A stretch of DNA of 64,000 nucleotides from Rhizomicrobium palustre (GCF_011761565.1 NZ_JAASRM010000001.1:3782139-3846138), one strand, 5' to 3'. Positions 1 to 9,776 are shown, counted from the stretch's first letter. The notes: generated by a model not told the origin, from the sequence alone. Made by a program: numbers and translations.

Positions 1-67
1 GCGCAACGCCCCCTGCCCCTGTGGCTCTGGCCGCAAGTTCAAGCATTGCCACGGCGCGCTGGTGTAA
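1..67 (+). CDS. secA: Protein translocase SecA, C-terminal end (partial)
   Basis: The window opens inside a gene. Reading from base 2 gives a short tail with the pattern C-P-C-G-S-G-R-K-F-K-H-C-H-G, followed by a stop at 65-67. This CxCx8CH arrangement is the zinc-binding SEC-C motif at the C-terminus of SecA, which helps bind SecB and lipids; SecA is the ATPase that drives preproteins through SecYEG. A SEC-C motif also occurs at the end of some unrelated proteins, but the short tail after it and the terminator just downstream fit SecA. Only about 21 codons are visible, so the ATPase domains cannot be checked. Confidence 0.85.
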   Translation, partial: RNAPCPCGSGRKFKHCHGALV

Positions 68-92
68 CGGACGCTGCCGGTAAAAGATCAAA

Positions 93-119
93 GGCGCCGT
101 CACAAGCGGCGCCTTTTTT
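93..119 (+). terminator. Rho-independent terminator after secA
   Basis: A 7-bp perfect stem (GGCGCCG / CGGCGCC) with a 7-base loop is followed directly by six T residues. It lies 25 bases after the secA stop and would end that transcript before the next gene. Confidence 0.85.
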
Positions 120-271
120 CATGCATGAAACATCTTCACTCTCCCTCAAAGGGAGGATTGAAGCCTGTCACTAGTTTCATCGCATCTGTCTGCTGCATTC
201 CTGTTTCGCGTTGATGATCCCGTTGCCAAGCCAGAATGCCGCATCTAGCTTAGCGCAAACACGGAGATTTC

Positions 272-1012
272 ATGCGCGCTAAAGCTCTCATCCCCGCGAT
301 CATAGCCATTCTCGTGCTCGTTGCGGCGCTTGAGCTACGCGACATCTTCGATTTCATCGGGCTGAAGTTGCCGCGCATTCCGATGCCCTATGGACGGTCA
401 ACAGTCGATAATCTCGCCGCCGTACTGCTGGTAATCGTGGCGGCACTCTTCCTCGCACGGAAGCGGCGCTGGGCTTTGGGCAAAAATCTCGGCCTTTCCA
501 CCAATGGCTGGCGCGCGCCGCTGGTCACGCTTCTGGCTACGACGCCTTGCTGGGTCGGCCTCGCGCTGCAAGGCCACCTTGCGACGGATACGACCGCGCG
601 CGATCTTCTCTTCACCGCGCTTCTGTTTCCCCTCGCCGAGGAAATCGTCTTTCGCGGCTTCGGCTTCATCTTCACCCGCAATCAGCTCGGTTGGAACATG
701 ACTGCTGCGGTGCTAGTCCAAGCCGTGGTGTTCGGCGCCATGCATTGGCTGGGTGCAGGCGGCGGCATGGGCATGGCGCTGCAAATCTTCATCATGACGG
801 CGCTGGGCGGGGTGATCTTCGCCCTCCTCGACGCCATGGACGGCTACACGATCTGGAGCGGCCTCGTCTTCCACATTTCCTTGAACGCGGCCTGGAGCGT
901 CTTTACCGCGCCCGACGCGATGGTGTTCGGCTGGCACGGCAATATCCTGCGCCTCGTCAGCGCGGCGCTCGCGCTCAGCCTGATCTACATCCTCCACCGC
1001 AAACGGGCGTAA
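272..1012 (+). CDS. CPBP family intramembrane metalloprotease
   Basis: A 246-aa polytopic membrane protein. It carries the CPBP/Abi (CAAX protease) signature: the glutamate pair of EEIVFRG at residues 123-129, a histidine at about 158 in the FGAMHW stretch, and a later FHISLN motif near 201-206. In this family these residues form the intramembrane metalloprotease site. Members process prenylated or peptide substrates or confer bacteriocin self-immunity; the substrate here is unknown. The start has a CGGAG sequence six bases upstream. It stands alone, converging with the methyltransferase gene that ends four bases downstream. Confidence 0.88.
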   Translation: MRAKALIPAIIAILVLVAALELRDIFDFIGLKLPRIPMPYGRSTVDNLAAVLLVIVAALFLARKRRWALGKNLGLSTNGWRAPLVTLLATTPCWVGLALQGHLATDTTARDLLFTALLFPLAEEIVFRGFGFIFTRNQLGWNMTAAVLVQAVVFGAMHWLGAGGGMGMALQIFIMTALGGVIFALLDAMDGYTIWSGLVFHISLNAAWSVFTAPDAMVFGWHGNILRLVSAALALSLIYILHRKRA

Positions 1013-1015
1013 GTT

Positions 1016-1798
1016 CTATTCGCCCCACACGGCCCAGGAGGCATAGCTTTGATGCGGGAAGCGGTGCAGCTTGAGCTTATTGGCGCCGATGACCTCTTGC
1101 AGCGCGGTCGTCTCGCCGGGAAAGGCCGGACAACTCAGCTCGTCGAACACCAAGAGTGAGCCTTTGGTCAGCCGCGGCAGCACTTTTTCCAGCGCATCGC
1201 GGGTGGGCTGATAGATATCCATGTCGAAAATCGCCATGGCGATCAACGCATGCGGATTTTGCTCCAGCCAAGCGCCAGCCGTCACCGACACATCGCCCTT
1301 CACCAGCTCATGCTTCTTCACATGCGGCACTGGCGAGAGGATTTCGTGCAGCGCCAGGATTTCCTCCAGCACCGTTTCATAGGACGGCATGGAGCGGTAA
1401 TCGCCGACCTGAACAATGGCGCCATCTTTCGCATCCACACTCGGAAAGCCTTCGAAAGTATCGAATCCGATGATGCGGCGCGAGACGTTGAACGGCTCAT
1501 ACATGCCGCGCAGATTCATCAGAAGCGCCATGCTCGCGCCCCATTGCACGCCGAATTCGCAAATCACGCCCGGCACATCGATGATCTTCTGATAGAGCGT
1601 CTGGTAATAGATCACACGGCTCAAGGCCATGCGGTTCATCGCGACCAGGCTATGCACGCCCCAATTGGCGCCAAAACGCGGCATCAGATCCGAGGAGATA
1701 TCGTAAAGCGCTCGCAACGCGGCACGCTCTTGCTCCGCACGGATGGTGATTTCGCCGTTATTCACGCGCTGCCCGATGGGAGATGGTGTATCGCTCAT
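1016..1798 (-). CDS. TylF/MycF-like SAM-dependent O-methyltransferase
   Basis: A 260-aa soluble protein. A class I SAM-binding region begins at about residue 80 (ICEFGVQWGAS), followed by RRIIGFDTFEGFP, typical of the macrocin O-methyltransferase (TylF) family, and a metal/substrate-site stretch FDMDIYQPT near residue 192. Family members methylate sugar hydroxyls with a divalent metal. GGGAG five bases before the ATG supports the start. It is the last gene of a leftward run after accA and a membrane glycosyltransferase-like protein, so methylation of a surface glycan is a reasonable guess, but the substrate is not shown by the sequence. Confidence 0.8.
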   Translation of the reverse strand: MSDTPSPIGQRVNNGEITIRAEQERAALRALYDISSDLMPRFGANWGVHSLVAMNRMALSRVIYYQTLYQKIIDVPGVICEFGVQWGASMALLMNLRGMYEPFNVSRRIIGFDTFEGFPSVDAKDGAIVQVGDYRSMPSYETVLEEILALHEILSPVPHVKKHELVKGDVSVTAGAWLEQNPHALIAMAIFDMDIYQPTRDALEKVLPRLTKGSLLVFDELSCPAFPGETTALQEVIGANKLKLHRFPHQSYASWAVWGE

Positions 1799-1872
1799 AG
1801 CGACTCCCTTACCGAATTGTCAGGTAATGCTGCACGTTCCCGCCGAGGGAGGCAACTCTCCTGCTCGTGGCA

Positions 1873-3246
1873 TCAGGCTTTCGCGGCCTTGCCGAACAGC
1901 CCGCGCCAGTCAGCGGCTGCATAAACCACCCCCGCCATCGCGGAAAGATCGATGAGGCAAAGATAGCGGTAATCGCAGGCGATGGAGATCACAAAGAAGG
2001 TCGCCGTAAAGGCAGCACTCGCTGCGATTAATCCGCCAATCACCAGATCGCCATCGCGGCGGCGGCGCAGTACCAGCACCAGCACGCCAAGCCCTATCAG
2101 CGCGAATATCCCGTGCGAATAAAACCCGGCACTGACCATCGCATCACCGACATGCCAGAGCATGACATCGCGCGCGTTGATCCTTTCGTGCATGCCGAGG
2201 GCTTGCAAATCTTCCGGATCGCCGCGGTCGCCAACATGATAGGGATGACAAAGATCAACCCGCGGCGGTAGAAACACCCAACGGAAATAGAGCGCGCGTA
2301 TTTGAAGATAGCGCAGCGGATAATGATAGATCAGCGACCGCCATTGCCGCGCCATCACCGGTTCGGGTGTCGCCTCCAGCACCTTCACAATGCGCGGCAC
2401 TTCCAGCGTGTCATTCAGAAGCGGCGTCCAGCGCGCCACAGCTTCCGTGCGGATGAGCCAGGCAAGCTTTGGTGCCTCTTTTTCGAGTACTGTTAGCGGC
2501 ATGTCGAGGTCGGCATAGACCATACCGGTGATGTCGTAGAGTTCCAGAACCTTGAACTGCTCTGCCTTGGCCGGATAATCGTCCGCGCGGGTCTGAAGCG
2601 CAGCATTGCTGAGAAAGGCGATCACCGCCACGGCCGCAAAGAAGCTGCCGCCATAGCTAAGCCCCTTGCGCCAGTTGGAGCGGCGCCCTGCGATCAGCCC
2701 CAGCGTTGCCGCCGCGCAAGGCACCACCACCACGCCATTCTGCCGCGTTAAAACCGCGAGCGCGAGAAGCAGCGCCGAAGCGAGGAGCCAGCCCAAACGC
2801 AGCCCAGTGTGATGCCAGCGGCGCGCGGCGAGCCCAATGGCGACAAAGCCTGCAAGAACGGTGTCTGCGAAGAGGCAGTCCTTCCACACCGTGGCTTGGG
2901 ACAGAAACGTCTGCGGCAGGAACAGGATCGCGCCCGCGGCCACAACGCCAGCCCAGGATGGCCGAGGTCGCAGCCAGAAAAGCGCCGCCAATGCGCCAAA
3001 GAGGATGAAATAGAGCCCGGCGAGATACCAGATTGCGGGTGGGCCGGGCAGCCAGTCGGAAAGCCCGAGCAAAAAGCTCATCACCGGCGGATGCCAATTG
3101 GAATAGCTCGCGGTGCGGCCCTCAACGAGCTGCACCAGCGAATCATATTCCAGCGAACCTGGGTAATTGAGGACGTAGATCGCGATTGCGCCGAAGCTGA
3201 GGACGGCCACTGCGGCGTGCCGCGGTGAAATCCATCCCCTGTTCAT
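1873..3246 (-). CDS. Multi-pass membrane protein, glycosyltransferase-like
   Basis: A 457-aa protein with about ten hydrophobic segments. The first periplasmic loop after segment 1 contains YPGSLEYDSLVQ and SNWHPPVMSF, a pattern seen in GT-C-type polyprenyl-phosphate-dependent glycosyltransferases and the DUF6020 group, where an acidic residue in the first loop is catalytic. A long periplasmic loop lies around residues 215-345. Probable role: moving a sugar from a lipid carrier onto a surface molecule at the inner membrane. It starts 26 bases after the accA stop and precedes the TylF-like methyltransferase, so the three may be cotranscribed. Donor and acceptor are unknown. Confidence 0.65.
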   Translation of the reverse strand: MNRGWISPRHAAVAVLSFGAIAIYVLNYPGSLEYDSLVQLVEGRTASYSNWHPPVMSFLLGLSDWLPGPPAIWYLAGLYFILFGALAALFWLRPRPSWAGVVAAGAILFLPQTFLSQATVWKDCLFADTVLAGFVAIGLAARRWHHTGLRLGWLLASALLLALAVLTRQNGVVVVPCAAATLGLIAGRRSNWRKGLSYGGSFFAAVAVIAFLSNAALQTRADDYPAKAEQFKVLELYDITGMVYADLDMPLTVLEKEAPKLAWLIRTEAVARWTPLLNDTLEVPRIVKVLEATPEPVMARQWRSLIYHYPLRYLQIRALYFRWVFLPPRVDLCHPYHVGDRGDPEDLQALGMHERINARDVMLWHVGDAMVSAGFYSHGIFALIGLGVLVLVLRRRRDGDLVIGGLIAASAAFTATFFVISIACDYRYLCLIDLSAMAGVVYAAADWRGLFGKAAKA

Positions 3247-3272
3247 GCGGCCCCGCCCCCGTTGCCTCGGCG

Positions 3273-4232
3273 CTACTTGCCGAGATCGCGTCCGATGGCG
3301 AGGAACTTTTCGCGGCGCTGACGGCGCACTTCGTCGGCCGACATATGCGAAAGCTCGGCAAGGCCGCGGGCGATCTGCTCGCTCACCGCGCCAATGGCTT
3401 CTTCCGGCGCGCGATGGGCGCCGCCCATGGGTTCGGGGATGATGCCGTCGATGATGCCGAGGCTGACGAGATCCTGCGCGGTGATGCGAAGGCTCGCGGC
3501 TGCATCCTGGGCCTTGGCGGCATTGCGCCAGAGAATCGAGGCGCAGCCTTCCGGTGCGATCACCGAATAGACCGAGTTCTCCAGCATGTAGACTTTGTTC
3601 GCTGCCGCAATCGCAATGGCGCCGCCCGAACCGCCTTCACCGATGATGGTGGCGATCATGGGAACGCGCAAATTCAGGCAGGATTCGATGCTGCGCGCGA
3701 TGGCTTCGGCTTGCCCGCGATCTTCCGCGGCAACGCCCGAAAACGCGCCCGAGGTATCGACCAGCGAAATCACCGGCAGGCCGAAACGATCTGCCATTTT
3801 GAAGACGCGCTGCACCTTGCGATAGCCTTCCGGCATCGCCATGCCGAAATTATGCTTGAGGCGCGATTTGGTGTCGTTGCCCTTTTCCTGGCCGACAACC
3901 GCGACGGCTTGGCCGCGGAAACGCGCAATCGCGGTGATGATCGCCGAGTCCTCGCCAAAGGCGCGGTCGCCCGCGAGCGGCGTGAACTCATCGAACATGC
4001 TTTTCACATAGTCGGTGAAATGAGGACGTGCGGGATGGCGGGCCACCTGGACCTTCTGCCAGGGCGTCAGCCGGGCATAGGTGTCTTTGACCAGGGCATC
4101 GGCCTTGGCCTGCAATCGCGCCACATCGGCGTCGATCTGCATCGTGGGGTCGGCGCTGGCCAGTTGCCGCAATTCGACAATCTTGCCTTCGAGTTCAGCG
4201 ATGGGGCGTTCGAAATCCAAATAGGCGTGCAT
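3273..4232 (-). CDS. accA: Acetyl-CoA carboxylase carboxyltransferase subunit alpha
   Basis: A 319-aa protein of full family length. Recognisable AccA stretches include the N-terminal LDFERPIAELEGKI, the central FRGQAVAVVGQEKG and MPEGYRKVQR, the oxyanion-forming GEGGSGGA near residue 200, and the C-terminal LGIIDGIIPEP. It forms the carboxyltransferase heterotetramer with AccD, moving CO2 from biotin-AccB to acetyl-CoA in the first step of fatty acid synthesis. accD is not in the window, as is usual for alphaproteobacteria. GGTGA lies just before the ATG. It is the first gene of the leftward set. Confidence 0.96.
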   Translation of the reverse strand: MHAYLDFERPIAELEGKIVELRQLASADPTMQIDADVARLQAKADALVKDTYARLTPWQKVQVARHPARPHFTDYVKSMFDEFTPLAGDRAFGEDSAIITAIARFRGQAVAVVGQEKGNDTKSRLKHNFGMAMPEGYRKVQRVFKMADRFGLPVISLVDTSGAFSGVAAEDRGQAEAIARSIESCLNLRVPMIATIIGEGGSGGAIAIAAANKVYMLENSVYSVIAPEGCASILWRNAAKAQDAAASLRITAQDLVSLGIIDGIIPEPMGGAHRAPEEAIGAVSEQIARGLAELSHMSADEVRRQRREKFLAIGRDLGK

Positions 4233-4483
4233 GCGTCACCATAAAGAGCGGCGGAAATTGGCAATCTCGCCGGGCCAAGTCAAATCCCCTTTGGGCGGCG
4301 GCTCGAAAGAGCTAAACCCCTTGGCTGCACAAGGATATTTCACGTTTTGGCGAGAAGGTCCAGGGCTAGTCGCGCAGGCTGGTAAATGGCGGACCGCGCC
4401 GGGCGGGCTAAAACTATCGTAATGCGCGCGGCTTGCGTGATCCTCCCAGACTGTTAGACCTGCAGCAGCGCTTGGGGGAAGAG

Positions 4484-5701
4484 ATGAAACGCGGATTTGC
4501 TTTGATCGTCGCGGCGGCCATGGTCCTGGGCATTGTCGCGGGCTTTTTCGCCAACGAAAATCTTGCCCCCGATCAGATCAAACAACTCGCCTCCGGGTTG
4601 TCGATCATCACCGACCTGTTCCTCCGCCTGATCCGCATGATTATCGCGCCGCTGGTCTTCTCGACCCTGGTGGCGGGCATCGCCCATATGGAGGGCGCCG
4701 CCCAAATCGGCCGGGTGGGCCTTAAGACGCTGGTCTGGTTCATCGGCGCTTCGATTCTCTCTCTCGGCATGGGGCTGGTGCTGGTGCATGTGTTCCAGCC
4801 CGGCAGCGGCCTCAACCTCGCCCCGCCGGAAGGCAGCCTCGGAACCATCGCGACCGCCAGCTTCTCCTTGAAAGAGTTCCTCACCCATCTGGTGCCCGCC
4901 TCCATCGTCCAAGCAATGGCGTCCAACGAGATTTTGCAGATCGTGGTGTTCTCGCTGTTCATCGGCACGGCGATCTCGGCCATTCCGGGCAAGGCGCCCG
5001 CGGTCACCGCGTTGGTCGAGCAGATCGCGGCGATCATGCTCAAGGTAACGGGCTATGTGATGCTGCTGACGCCTTTCGCGGTCTTCGCGGCGCTCTGCTC
5101 CACGGTGGCGACGCAAGGCATCGGGGTGCTGCTCGTCTATGCCCGCTTTGTCGGCGGCTTTTATGTGGCGCTGCTGGCGCTCTGGGCCGTGCTGCTTCTG
5201 GCCGCCGCCGTGATCCTGAAGGGTCATATCAAGCCGCTCCTCGGCGCCATTCGCGAGCCGGTGCTGCTCGCTTTTTCCACTGCGAGTTCGGAAGCGGCCT
5301 ATCCGAAATTGTTAGAGGGCTTGGAGCGCATCGGCCTGCCGCGCAAAATCGTCAGCTTCGTCCTGCCGCTCGGCTATTCCTTCAATCTCGACGGCTCGAT
5401 GATGTACTGCACCTTCGCGACGCTCTTCATCGCGCAGATCTATGGCATCCAGCTCAGCATCGCCCAGCAGCTCACGCTGCTTTTGTTGCTGATGGTGACG
5501 AGCAAAGGCATGGCGGGCGTGCCGCGCGCCTCGCTGGTGGTGATTTATGCCGCGCTGCCGCTCTTCCATCTGCCGGAGACGGGGCTGCTTTATGTGCTGG
5601 CCGTGGACCACTTGCTCGACATGGGCCGCAGCGGCACCAATATCGTCGGCAACTCCGTCGCGACCGTTGCCGTCACCCGCTGGGAAAAGCAGCTCAGCTA
5701 A
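4484..5701 (+). CDS. Dicarboxylate/amino acid:cation symporter (DAACS family)
   Basis: A membrane transporter of 405 aa from the chosen ATG, which has GGGGGAAG upstream; an in-frame start 51 bases earlier lacks such a site. It carries DAACS/SLC1 hallmarks: a serine-rich hairpin FSTASSEAAYPKLLEGLERIG, the NLDGSMMYCTFA segment of transmembrane helix 7, and the C-terminal VDHLLDMGRSGTNIVGNSVA with substrate-coordinating aspartate, arginine and asparagine. Relatives (GltP, DctA) import glutamate, aspartate or C4-dicarboxylates with protons or sodium. Substrate choice cannot be read from the sequence. It ends overlapping by three bases the convergent pentapeptide-repeat gene. Confidence 0.92.
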   Translation: MKRGFALIVAAAMVLGIVAGFFANENLAPDQIKQLASGLSIITDLFLRLIRMIIAPLVFSTLVAGIAHMEGAAQIGRVGLKTLVWFIGASILSLGMGLVLVHVFQPGSGLNLAPPEGSLGTIATASFSLKEFLTHLVPASIVQAMASNEILQIVVFSLFIGTAISAIPGKAPAVTALVEQIAAIMLKVTGYVMLLTPFAVFAALCSTVATQGIGVLLVYARFVGGFYVALLALWAVLLLAAAVILKGHIKPLLGAIREPVLLAFSTASSEAAYPKLLEGLERIGLPRKIVSFVLPLGYSFNLDGSMMYCTFATLFIAQIYGIQLSIAQQLTLLLLLMVTSKGMAGVPRASLVVIYAALPLFHLPETGLLYVLAVDHLLDMGRSGTNIVGNSVATVAVTRWEKQLS

Positions 5702-6822
5702 AGTTCCACTTCCTCGCCTTGCGCCAAGCCCATGGCCGCGAGGGATTCCTCCAGAATGGCATCGGCGAATTGCGCGGGATCGGCATCGGCGCCGAGGAAG
5801 TTGGGCGCCAGCGCCTCACCTTGGCGCAGACGCAGGCTCGCCAGCTTGGCTTTGGCGAAAGAGGCGTGTGAGAGCCGCGCGGCATGAAAGGATGTACCGC
5901 TCAGATCGCAGGAGTCGAAATTTGCACCACGCAGATCAGCGGCGTCGAATTTCGCGCCTTGCAGTTGGCTGCCGGTGAAATCCATTCCGATAGCGATGGC
6001 GCCACGCAAGGAAAGCCCGGCAAGACTGCGCCCGGCGAAATGGCCAGCCAGCGGGCGCAAGTCCGCGCCATCCAGCACCGCGAAGACGCCTTCGCCGCCG
6101 CCGCTCGTCACAAAGCGATGATGCTGCGCCACCATCTCGGCCAAAGCATCGGCCTTGGCGCGCGCCTCGGGCGTGATGTCGAAGACGCAGCCCACGAAAC
6201 TATCGTGAGGCAGATTCAGCTCCAGAAGATTGACGCCCATCATCACCGCGCCCGCGAAACTCGCGCCGGTGAGGCGTGCGCCGCGAAAACTCGTGCCGAT
6301 CAGAAGCGCACCGTGAAAGATTGCGCCGTCCAGCTTGGCCTTGCCGAAAGACGCATGGCGCAGTGAGCAATTGGAAAAATCGACATTGCCGAAGCTGTTC
6401 TTTTCGCGCCCGTGGTTGACCACGGAAACACCGCGATCGCCAATCACCATCATGGTGGCGGCGCGCAAATCGGCTTCGTCCAGAATCGCATGCGAAAGCT
6501 CCGCACCGCGAAACGCCGCGCCGCGCAGATCGGCTTGCGCCAGTGTCGATTTCTGGAAATGGCTGCGGGCAAGATTGGCGCAGTAAAAACTTGTGCGCAC
6601 CAAACGCGCGCCTTCGAACCGCGCACCAACCAGAGAGGCGCCGCTGAAATCGGCTTCATCAAGTACGCGGTGTGAAAAATCGAGACCGTCTAAAACAGCG
6701 CCCTTGAACGAGGCGCGCATGCCGCCACGCCCAGCCACATAGCGCTCATGCTCTTGCAGCACGCGCAGCAACTCAGCTTGGCTATAGCTTGGCCCTTCGG
6801 TTGCTGCAGAATGTGCAGACAT
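5698..6822 (-). CDS. Pentapeptide-repeat protein
   Basis: About 374 aa, made almost entirely of A(D/N/S)LxxA-type pentapeptide repeats in two blocks, roughly residues 35-215 and 255-345, separated by a non-repeat linker rich in basic and hydrophobic residues. Pentapeptide repeats fold into a right-handed quadrilateral beta-helix; members range from DNA mimics of the Qnr/MfpA type to effectors and scaffolds. No catalytic motif is visible. The ATG at 6822 has GGGGA upstream and is preferred over an in-frame start 22 codons earlier. Its stop overlaps the symporter stop on the other strand. Confidence 0.85.
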   Translation of the reverse strand: MSAHSAATEGPSYSQAELLRVLQEHERYVAGRGGMRASFKGAVLDGLDFSHRVLDEADFSGASLVGARFEGARLVRTSFYCANLARSHFQKSTLAQADLRGAAFRGAELSHAILDEADLRAATMMVIGDRGVSVVNHGREKNSFGNVDFSNCSLRHASFGKAKLDGAIFHGALLIGTSFRGARLTGASFAGAVMMGVNLLELNLPHDSFVGCVFDITPEARAKADALAEMVAQHHRFVTSGGGEGVFAVLDGADLRPLAGHFAGRSLAGLSLRGAIAIGMDFTGSQLQGAKFDAADLRGANFDSCDLSGTSFHAARLSHASFAKAKLASLRLRQGEALAPNFLGADADPAQFADAILEESLAAMGLAQGEEVEL

Positions 6823-6978
6823 ACACTCGTCCCCAGCCGGAAATGTCGGCAAATGCGCTGCAATTCGCGCGTGTGCTGTGTGCCTCAAGATTCGCGGTTT
6901 CGAAAGTAAATTCTCTCTACAGTGGACAAAAACACCTGCGCAGCTTGCCAGAGCATTAATGGCGCGCGATGGATGCGA

Positions 6979-7914
6979 TTATTCCTTGGCTGTTTTCTTG
7001 CGGCCAAGCGGATGAGAGGCAGCAACTGTGGCTGCGAGTCGATCTTGCGCGACGTGGGTATATATCTGTGTGGTTGCGATATCAGCGTGACCTAACAACG
7101 TCTGGATACTACGCAAATCGGCACCGCCTTCCACCAGATGCGTAGCAAAGGCATGCCTGAGCACATGTGGAGAAAGCTTCTCAGGATCGATTTGCGCCTT
7201 CACTGCCAGCTCTTTCAGCAGCTGATGCAACCGCCGCCGTGTGAAATGGGACTCCTCCGAACGCGAGGGGAAAAGAAAACGCTCGGCTTTGGCGCGGCGC
7301 TCGCCTTTGGGAAGAAAACCGTCCCGTACAGTCAGCCAGCGCGCGATCGCCTCACGCGCTTCTTCGTTCAGCAAGGCGAGGCGTTCCTTGCCGCCCTTGC
7401 CGCGCACCATCAGGAATCCATCGCGGTTCTTCACAGCCGCGAGCGGCAAGGTCACCAATTCCGAAACACGCAGGCCCGAGGCGTAGAGCATCGTCACGAT
7501 GCAATGTAAGCGAATCCCCTCCTCGCTTTTTTCGGCTTCCACATTCGCCGCCTCGATCAGCCGCTGCATATCCTCCCGCGAGAGGATTTTCGGCAAAGGC
7601 CGTCCGCGCCGCGGCGCCTCGATGGCGACGGTGGGATCGTCGGAGCGCACACCATCGGCATAAAGAAAGCCGAAGAACTGGCGCAGTGCGGAAAGCTTGC
7701 GCGCTTGCGAGGTCGCAGCCGCGCCGGATACCGAAAGCCCTTCGAGATAGGCGCGCACCTCCTCGCGGCCCGCGCGGCGCACACTCGAGCCCCTCGCCGC
7801 AAGCCAGCCGAGAAAGTCCGACAGGTCACGGCGATAGGCGGCGAGCGTGTTTTCAGCCGCGCCACGCTCCGCGCTCATCATGTCGAGAAAGGACTCGACC
7901 AGAGCCGCACTCAT
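6979..7914 (-). CDS. xerD: Tyrosine recombinase XerD
   Basis: A 311-aa integrase-fold protein. The N-terminal SAM-like core-binding domain covers residues 1-90. The catalytic domain has the full set: Arg in YASGLRVSEL, Lys in RGKGGKERL, H-x-x-R in HVLRHAF, His in LLGHAD and the Tyr nucleophile in TQIYTHV. XerD acts with XerC at dif to resolve chromosome dimers under FtsK control. The ATG overlaps the stop of the upstream 621-aa gene (ATGA), so the two are translationally coupled. Chromosomal placement beside aroK/aroB supports housekeeping XerD rather than a phage integrase. Confidence 0.93.
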   Translation of the reverse strand: MSAALVESFLDMMSAERGAAENTLAAYRRDLSDFLGWLAARGSSVRRAGREEVRAYLEGLSVSGAAATSQARKLSALRQFFGFLYADGVRSDDPTVAIEAPRRGRPLPKILSREDMQRLIEAANVEAEKSEEGIRLHCIVTMLYASGLRVSELVTLPLAAVKNRDGFLMVRGKGGKERLALLNEEAREAIARWLTVRDGFLPKGERRAKAERFLFPSRSEESHFTRRRLHQLLKELAVKAQIDPEKLSPHVLRHAFATHLVEGGADLRSIQTLLGHADIATTQIYTHVAQDRLAATVAASHPLGRKKTAKE

Positions 7915-9776
7915 GGCGTTGCGGCCGCGACCGTGCTCACAGGCGCGTAAGAGGCCATCGCTTCAATCGCCAAAGCGCGCGCAGCTTGCGTCTCATTCAT
8001 GCTCGAGAGCAATCGCACGAAGGTAATGGTCGCATCCGGCGCCATGTCCTTCAGACCGATCGACTGCACCAGCCCTGTGAGCGTGAGGATCGCCTCGCCA
8101 CGCCGTTCAGGAACGCCGGCAGCATCTTCCAACTGCCGCATGACGTCTGCAGAGGGCCGCTTACCGTCCCAATTCTGCGACGCGATTTGCGCCACCGCAC
8201 CTTGCGCCTGCGGCGAGAGCGCGACGCCCAGCGCATCAGAGAGCCCCACCAACAGCGCTTTATAGCTGCGATCAGGATCGGCGGCGGGCGGGTTCTGGCC
8301 CAAGCTCAAAGCGAAAGTGGAAAGATCGGCCCGCGCCGACGCGAGCCTTGTGCCATCCTGCGAGGCCAAAGCGATCACGGCTTTCATCACCGCATCGCCT
8401 TCGGCCCATTTGCTCGCGGCCTCATAGCGTTTGGCCAGCACCAGCGCGCCCGCAAAGGCACGCCCATCCGGCTGCACCGGCAGCTTGGCGATCATATCGG
8501 CTTGAAGATTCGCGGTCAGCGGCAGAAGGCCAGCCTTGCTGCCCAAACTCAGCGCTTGCGCCAGAAGCCGCACTTTGTCGGCGGGTTGAGGCTGCACGGC
8601 GGCGGCACGGCGCAGCACCACTTGGCCCATGAAATAGGGCAAGCCCGGCGCTTCACCCGCAGCGTCCGCCACCCGGTTCAAGGGCAAATTCTGGGCATCG
8701 GCGATGGCACGCAACTCATTGGCCGAGAGCGCACCGCTTTTCACTGCGCGCTCGGCGGCTTCAAATTTGGCGCGCGGCGAAGCTTTGGGATCCTTCAGCA
8801 CCAGCAAATTCGCAACCGTGCCAAGCTTGCGCGCGACCGCTTCGGTCACCGGCAGGCTGGATTGCTGCAGCAGGAAGATATGCACCGCGCTCGGCTTGGC
8901 GATGGCACCCGGCGGCAGCGGCTTCTTGGAGACCAAGCCATCGACCAGCGTATCGAAAGCGGGATCTTTATAGCCCTGCGCGTTGAGGATATCGCGCGTC
9001 AGCCCCGCCGTGGCGTTATCTCCCGAGATGGCCGCGCAATAAAGCCGGAGCTGCAACCAGAAAACATCGCCCGCCGCGTTGCGCGTCGCCGTCAATGGCC
9101 CGCACGCATCCTGGCCGCGATTGGCGTAAAGGATCGCCTTGGCCTGCGCGCGCGCGAAATCATCATCATTGGGCACAGAGGTTTGCGCCGCAAGCGCACC
9201 CGCCTCCATCACGAAACCGGCTTCCAAGAGACGTTCCAGGCGCACCGTCTGAAAGGCACGCTTGGATTGGCCGGGCGGCACCGCAGCCTTGGTCAGGATC
9301 ACGCGGCGATTCAAGTCGCGCAGCACCGGGTCCATCAGCGGCGCGTCAGAAATCAGATCCACCACGCGCTGGCGGTCCGAGCCGCTCCAGATGCGATCCG
9401 AGAAACCGCCCGTCGTGGCATCCAGGGTTCCGGCGGGCGGGCCTTCCGGCGTGCCCAGGCTCGACACGGCCACCGGCGCGGGTTGGGGAATAATCGGTCC
9501 TCGCGTCGTGGGAGGCTGCGCGGCTCCAGGCGCGGGCGAGGTCTGTACCTCTGCGGGGTGTCCCAGGCGGCGGGGCGCGCCAGCGCTATCCGGCGCGGCC
9601 CCTTCATCCTCTGCCGGACGGGCGGCATGCTTGGCGTCCGGCGGGTCTTCGGTCGCTTGGGGCGGATAGTCCTCTGGCTCCAAGACCGGCGGCTTATCGC
9701 TGATCCATTGCGCGGCCGCAGGCGCCAAAAGCGCCAATCCGGCACTGAGAAGAAGGCTAACGCGCAAACCTGTCAT
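7911..9776 (-). CDS. Secreted/periplasmic alpha-helical protein, function unknown
   Basis: A 621-aa protein with a Sec-type signal peptide (leucine/alanine-rich core ending near AAAQW, residue 23-24). Residues 25-150 are proline- and acid-rich and low in complexity. The remaining 470 residues are alanine/leucine-rich and look like an all-helical TPR- or Sel1-like solenoid, with no enzyme motif. It is overlapped at its start by a 56-aa membrane protein gene (20 bases) and at its end by xerD (4 bases), so the three form a tight leftward unit. I do not recognise a named family. A periplasmic scaffold is conceivable but unsupported. Confidence 0.8.
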   Translation of the reverse strand: MTGLRVSLLLSAGLALLAPAAAQWISDKPPVLEPEDYPPQATEDPPDAKHAARPAEDEGAAPDSAGAPRRLGHPAEVQTSPAPGAAQPPTTRGPIIPQPAPVAVSSLGTPEGPPAGTLDATTGGFSDRIWSGSDRQRVVDLISDAPLMDPVLRDLNRRVILTKAAVPPGQSKRAFQTVRLERLLEAGFVMEAGALAAQTSVPNDDDFARAQAKAILYANRGQDACGPLTATRNAAGDVFWLQLRLYCAAISGDNATAGLTRDILNAQGYKDPAFDTLVDGLVSKKPLPPGAIAKPSAVHIFLLQQSSLPVTEAVARKLGTVANLLVLKDPKASPRAKFEAAERAVKSGALSANELRAIADAQNLPLNRVADAAGEAPGLPYFMGQVVLRRAAAVQPQPADKVRLLAQALSLGSKAGLLPLTANLQADMIAKLPVQPDGRAFAGALVLAKRYEAASKWAEGDAVMKAVIALASQDGTRLASARADLSTFALSLGQNPPAADPDRSYKALLVGLSDALGVALSPQAQGAVAQIASQNWDGKRPSADVMRQLEDAAGVPERRGEAILTLTGLVQSIGLKDMAPDATITFVRLLSSMNETQAARALAIEAMASYAPVSTVAAATP